Shown: piece by piece, positions 62,175-64,000 of the stretch
How the letters are laid out: every line of letters begins with the position of its first letter
Numbering within the stretch: position 1 is the first letter of the stretch
From: Pseudomonadota bacterium
Lineage (GTDB): Bacteria; Myxococcota_A; Polyangia; Haliangiales; Haliangiaceae
NCBI GenBank assembly: GCA_023430775.1
Contig: JAEYYY010000151.1
Span: 1-64,000 of the forward strand
DNA length: 64,000 bases
Reading direction: 5' to 3'
The notes under the pieces: model-generated
Seen by the model: only the letters and a program-made list of their open reading frames with translations
Database searches by the model: none
What the model was told of the DNA's origin: nothing
Translations under genes and position numbers: made by a program

Positions 62175-63248
62175 ATGAAGACTCTGGCGTTTTTCGTTGT
62201 CATGGCCTCCAGCACCCTCGCGGTCGCCGAGCCGCGGTTCGAGGTGATCGATCGCGGCACCGCCATCGAGGTGATCGCGCACGAGCTCAAGGCTTCGCGC
62301 ACCGCCGTCAACCCGGCGCGGACCCGCCTCGAGGTCGACCTCGTCGGCACGCCGAAGATCGCCGCACTGGTTCCCAGCAACTTTCCGATCAAGGTCGTCG
62401 AGCTCGACGGCTACTCGCCGCGCCGTCTGTCGGTCAAGCTGCCGCTCGAGCGCGCGCAGGTGAAGACGATGTCGCGGTTCGCGCAGGCGATCCAGGTCGG
62501 CGACGACCTCCACCTGCTGTTCCCCAAGCAGGTTCCCGCCGACGACGCCCGCGTGGTGCTCCCGGAGCCGACGCTGCCGAAGGAGATCGCCGCGAAGCTC
62601 GGCCCCAAGCCGTTCGGTCCCGATCCCGCGGCGCCCAAGCTCGTCGAGCACACCTCGGAAGCTCCGGTCGCCGGTGCCACTCAGAAGGTCGAGCCGGAAG
62701 CCAAGCCGGAAGTGAAGCCGGAAGCGCCGGCGAAGTCCGACGACAACAAGTCGTTCCTCGCGCCCGAAGAGCCGAGCAGCAACTTCTCGTTCTACGCGAT
62801 GGCCGGCCTCGGGGCGATCGCCCTCGGCGCCTGGTTCATGAAGAAGAAGAAGAAGGCCGGCATCGCGCAATCCACCACGATCGATGTCATCGCCCAGCGC
62901 TCGCTCGGCTCGAAGGCGAAGGTGGTGTGGCTCAACGCCGGTGGCCGCGAGATGGTCGTCGCCGTCACGCCGCAGCAGGTTCGCATGCTGGGTCAGTGGA
63001 AGAAGTCCGACTCCTCGTCGACGAGCACGGGCACACCCGCGGCGATGCCTTTCGCGCAGGCACTCGAGAACAGCCGCAACGAGAAGCCGGCGCGCGCGCA
63101 GACGTCGTCGCCGGTCGCCGGCATCCTCAAGCTCCGCGAGCGCGCCTCGACCATCGAAGGCATCAACGAAGAAGTCGCCACCGGTGACCTCGACGCCGAT
63201 GCCATCTGGGCCAAGGAGATCTTCGCCGCCGCGGGAGGTCGCCGGTGA
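62175..63248 (+). CDS. fliO: FliO-like flagellar biosynthesis protein with AMIN-like periplasmic domain
   Basis: A 357-residue protein, much longer than usual FliO (~100-150). It has a signal peptide (LAFFVVMASSTLAVAEP) and a beta domain (~residues 20-120: RFEVIDRGTAIEVIAHELKA, SRTAVNPARTRLEVDLVGT, YSPRRLSVKLPLERAQVKTM) that resembles AMIN-type peptidoglycan-binding modules. A Pro/Lys/Glu linker follows. The transmembrane helix is ~residue 197-215, followed by KKKKKAG, and the FliO domain is IDVIAQRSLGSKAKVVWLNA, with VTPQQVRMLGQW. It assists FliP assembly. Confidence 0.8.
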   Translation: MKTLAFFVVMASSTLAVAEPRFEVIDRGTAIEVIAHELKASRTAVNPARTRLEVDLVGTPKIAALVPSNFPIKVVELDGYSPRRLSVKLPLERAQVKTMSRFAQAIQVGDDLHLLFPKQVPADDARVVLPEPTLPKEIAAKLGPKPFGPDPAAPKLVEHTSEAPVAGATQKVEPEAKPEVKPEAPAKSDDNKSFLAPEEPSSNFSFYAMAGLGAIALGAWFMKKKKKAGIAQSTTIDVIAQRSLGSKAKVVWLNAGGREMVVAVTPQQVRMLGQWKKSDSSSTSTGTPAAMPFAQALENSRNEKPARAQTSSPVAGILKLRERASTIEGINEEVATGDLDADAIWAKEIFAAAGGRR

Positions 63249-63958
63249 TGTGGTTCCTGACGACAGGTGGTGTCGACCCCGTTCAGGTCGTGGAGAACAC
63301 GACCAAGGCCGCGCAGGGAAATGGTGGGCCCGGTGCGATGGGTGCGGTCTCGATGGTCGTGCTCCTCACGGTCGTCACGCTGCTCCCCGCGATCGTCCTC
63401 TCGTGCACCAGCTTCGTCCGCTTCGTCGTTGTCCTCGGCTTCGTTCGCACCGGCATCGGCACGCCCTCGGCGCCGCCCAACCAGGTGCTCGTCGGTCTCG
63501 CGCTGTTCATGGCCGTGTTCACGGCTGCCCCGGTCGCCATGAAGATGTACGACGCCGGCGGCAAGCAATACCTCTCCGGCGAGATGACCGAGAAGCAAGC
63601 GTTCGAGGCGGCCACGCCGCCGCTGCGCGACTTCCTGCTCCGCCGCACCCAGGAATCCGACCTCTCGCTGTTCTACGAGTTCTCCGATAGCCCGCGCCCG
63701 CAAACCGCCGCCGACGTTCCGCTCCGCATCGCGATCCCCGCGTTCATCCTCTCGGAGCTCCGCGCCGCCTTCAAGATCGGCCTCGCGATCCTCCTGCCCT
63801 TCCTCGTCATCGACCTGCTCGCCGCCACGATCCTCACCTCGCTCGGCATGGTCATGGTGCCTCCGCAGGTCGTCGCCTTGCCCATCAAGCTGCTCGTGTT
63901 CGTGATGATCGATGGCTGGCACCTGATCGTGCAGTCGCTCCTCCGAGGCGTCTCGTGA
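63248..63958 (+). CDS. fliP: Flagellar export gate protein FliP
   Basis: A 236-residue FliP (ATG 63248; GTG 63245 also possible, overlapping the fliO stop). The core motifs are FVRFVVVLGFVRTGIGTPSA, PPNQVLVGLALFMAVFT, the FEAATPPLRDFLLRRTQESD stretch, PAFILSELRAAFKIGL, LPFLVIDLLAATILTSLGMV and the C-terminal LPIKLLVFVMIDGWHLI. FliP, FliQ and FliR form the export-gate ring in the inner membrane. It overlaps fliQ (GTGA at 63955). Confidence 0.96.
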   Translation: MWFLTTGGVDPVQVVENTTKAAQGNGGPGAMGAVSMVVLLTVVTLLPAIVLSCTSFVRFVVVLGFVRTGIGTPSAPPNQVLVGLALFMAVFTAAPVAMKMYDAGGKQYLSGEMTEKQAFEAATPPLRDFLLRRTQESDLSLFYEFSDSPRPQTAADVPLRIAIPAFILSELRAAFKIGLAILLPFLVIDLLAATILTSLGMVMVPPQVVALPIKLLVFVMIDGWHLIVQSLLRGVS

Positions 63959-64000
63959 GCACGCAGTCGCTGCTCGATCTCTGGCGCGAAGCCCTCGAGG
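63955..64000 (+). CDS. fliQ: Flagellar export gate protein FliQ, truncated by window end
   Basis: Only the first ~15 codons are present, from GTG 63955, which overlaps the fliP stop: MSTQSLLDLWREALE. This matches the N-terminus of FliQ proteins and its expected place after fliP. The gene continues beyond position 64000. Confidence 0.75.
   Translation, partial: MSTQSLLDLWREALE

Overview
The window is GC-rich with G/C-ending codons and dense, often overlapping genes. It carries many short lipoproteins with signal peptides ending in a lipobox Cys, an OmpA protein with thrombospondin-type-3 repeats, FHA and Ser/Thr kinase proteins, and a CehA-type PHP hydrolase with a MYXO-CTERM-like tail. Together these point to a bacterium of the phylum Myxococcota (class not resolvable by eye). 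Unlike the classic gliding myxobacteria, it has a flagellar gene cluster. No rRNA, tRNA, CRISPR array or intact insertion sequence was seen.

Region by region: (1) 1-4366, minus strand: a membrane protein, a lipoprotein and a CrtC/AttH-like plus FAH fusion enzyme. The last two are each followed by degenerate tandem copies of their own 3' end. (2) 4480-10262, plus strand: an envelope-stress block with ECF sigma factor, zinc anti-sigma factor, CpxP-like protein, PEGA-like lipoprotein, His-rich Spy-like protein, and an OmpR-type regulator with a LiaF-like/histidine-kinase fusion. (3) 10278-19624: zinc-ribbon protein, secreted proteins, psuG, small lipoproteins (one frameshifted), a YbhB-like protein, an OmpA/TSP3 protein with a large inverted repeat in its leader, and a double-FHA protein. 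(4) 19746-23926, minus strand: ftsE-ftsX-envC-like-ctp operon with two small acidic/proline-rich ORFs. FtsE has lost its Walker A lysine, catalytic Glu, signature motif and H-loop His. (5) 24010-31086: collagen-like lipoprotein, ccdAB, and a cobalamin riboswitch-btuB-propeller lipoprotein operon that resembles BtuBG. Then come a CAP-domain lipoprotein, a lipid-anchored truncated hemoglobin, an IS66-like remnant and a probable immunity gene. (6) 31090-38224: a giant SpvB/RHS polymorphic toxin with a frameshift between its signal peptide and its body. (7) 38300-41671: small lipoproteins (one broken), an SDR and a PHP hydrolase. (8) 41623-64000: flagellar region with flgM-like, kinase, motA and motB. 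Next are HDOD, htpG, DUF3806 and TerB genes and a PAS/receiver kinase pair. It ends with flgB-flgC-fliE-fliF-fliG-fliH-fliI-fliJ-fliK-flgD-flgE-fliM-fliN-fliO-fliP-fliQ, running off the right edge.

The most unusual items are the motif-dead FtsE in an intact-looking FtsEX operon, the riboswitch-controlled BtuB plus propeller lipoprotein pair, the 3'-end repeat amplification behind two neighbouring genes, the LiaF-kinase fusion with a His-rich linker, the split sensor pair beside the flagellar operon, and the frameshifted RHS toxin with an adjacent immunity candidate. All functional statements come from reading motifs by eye; no database search was run.
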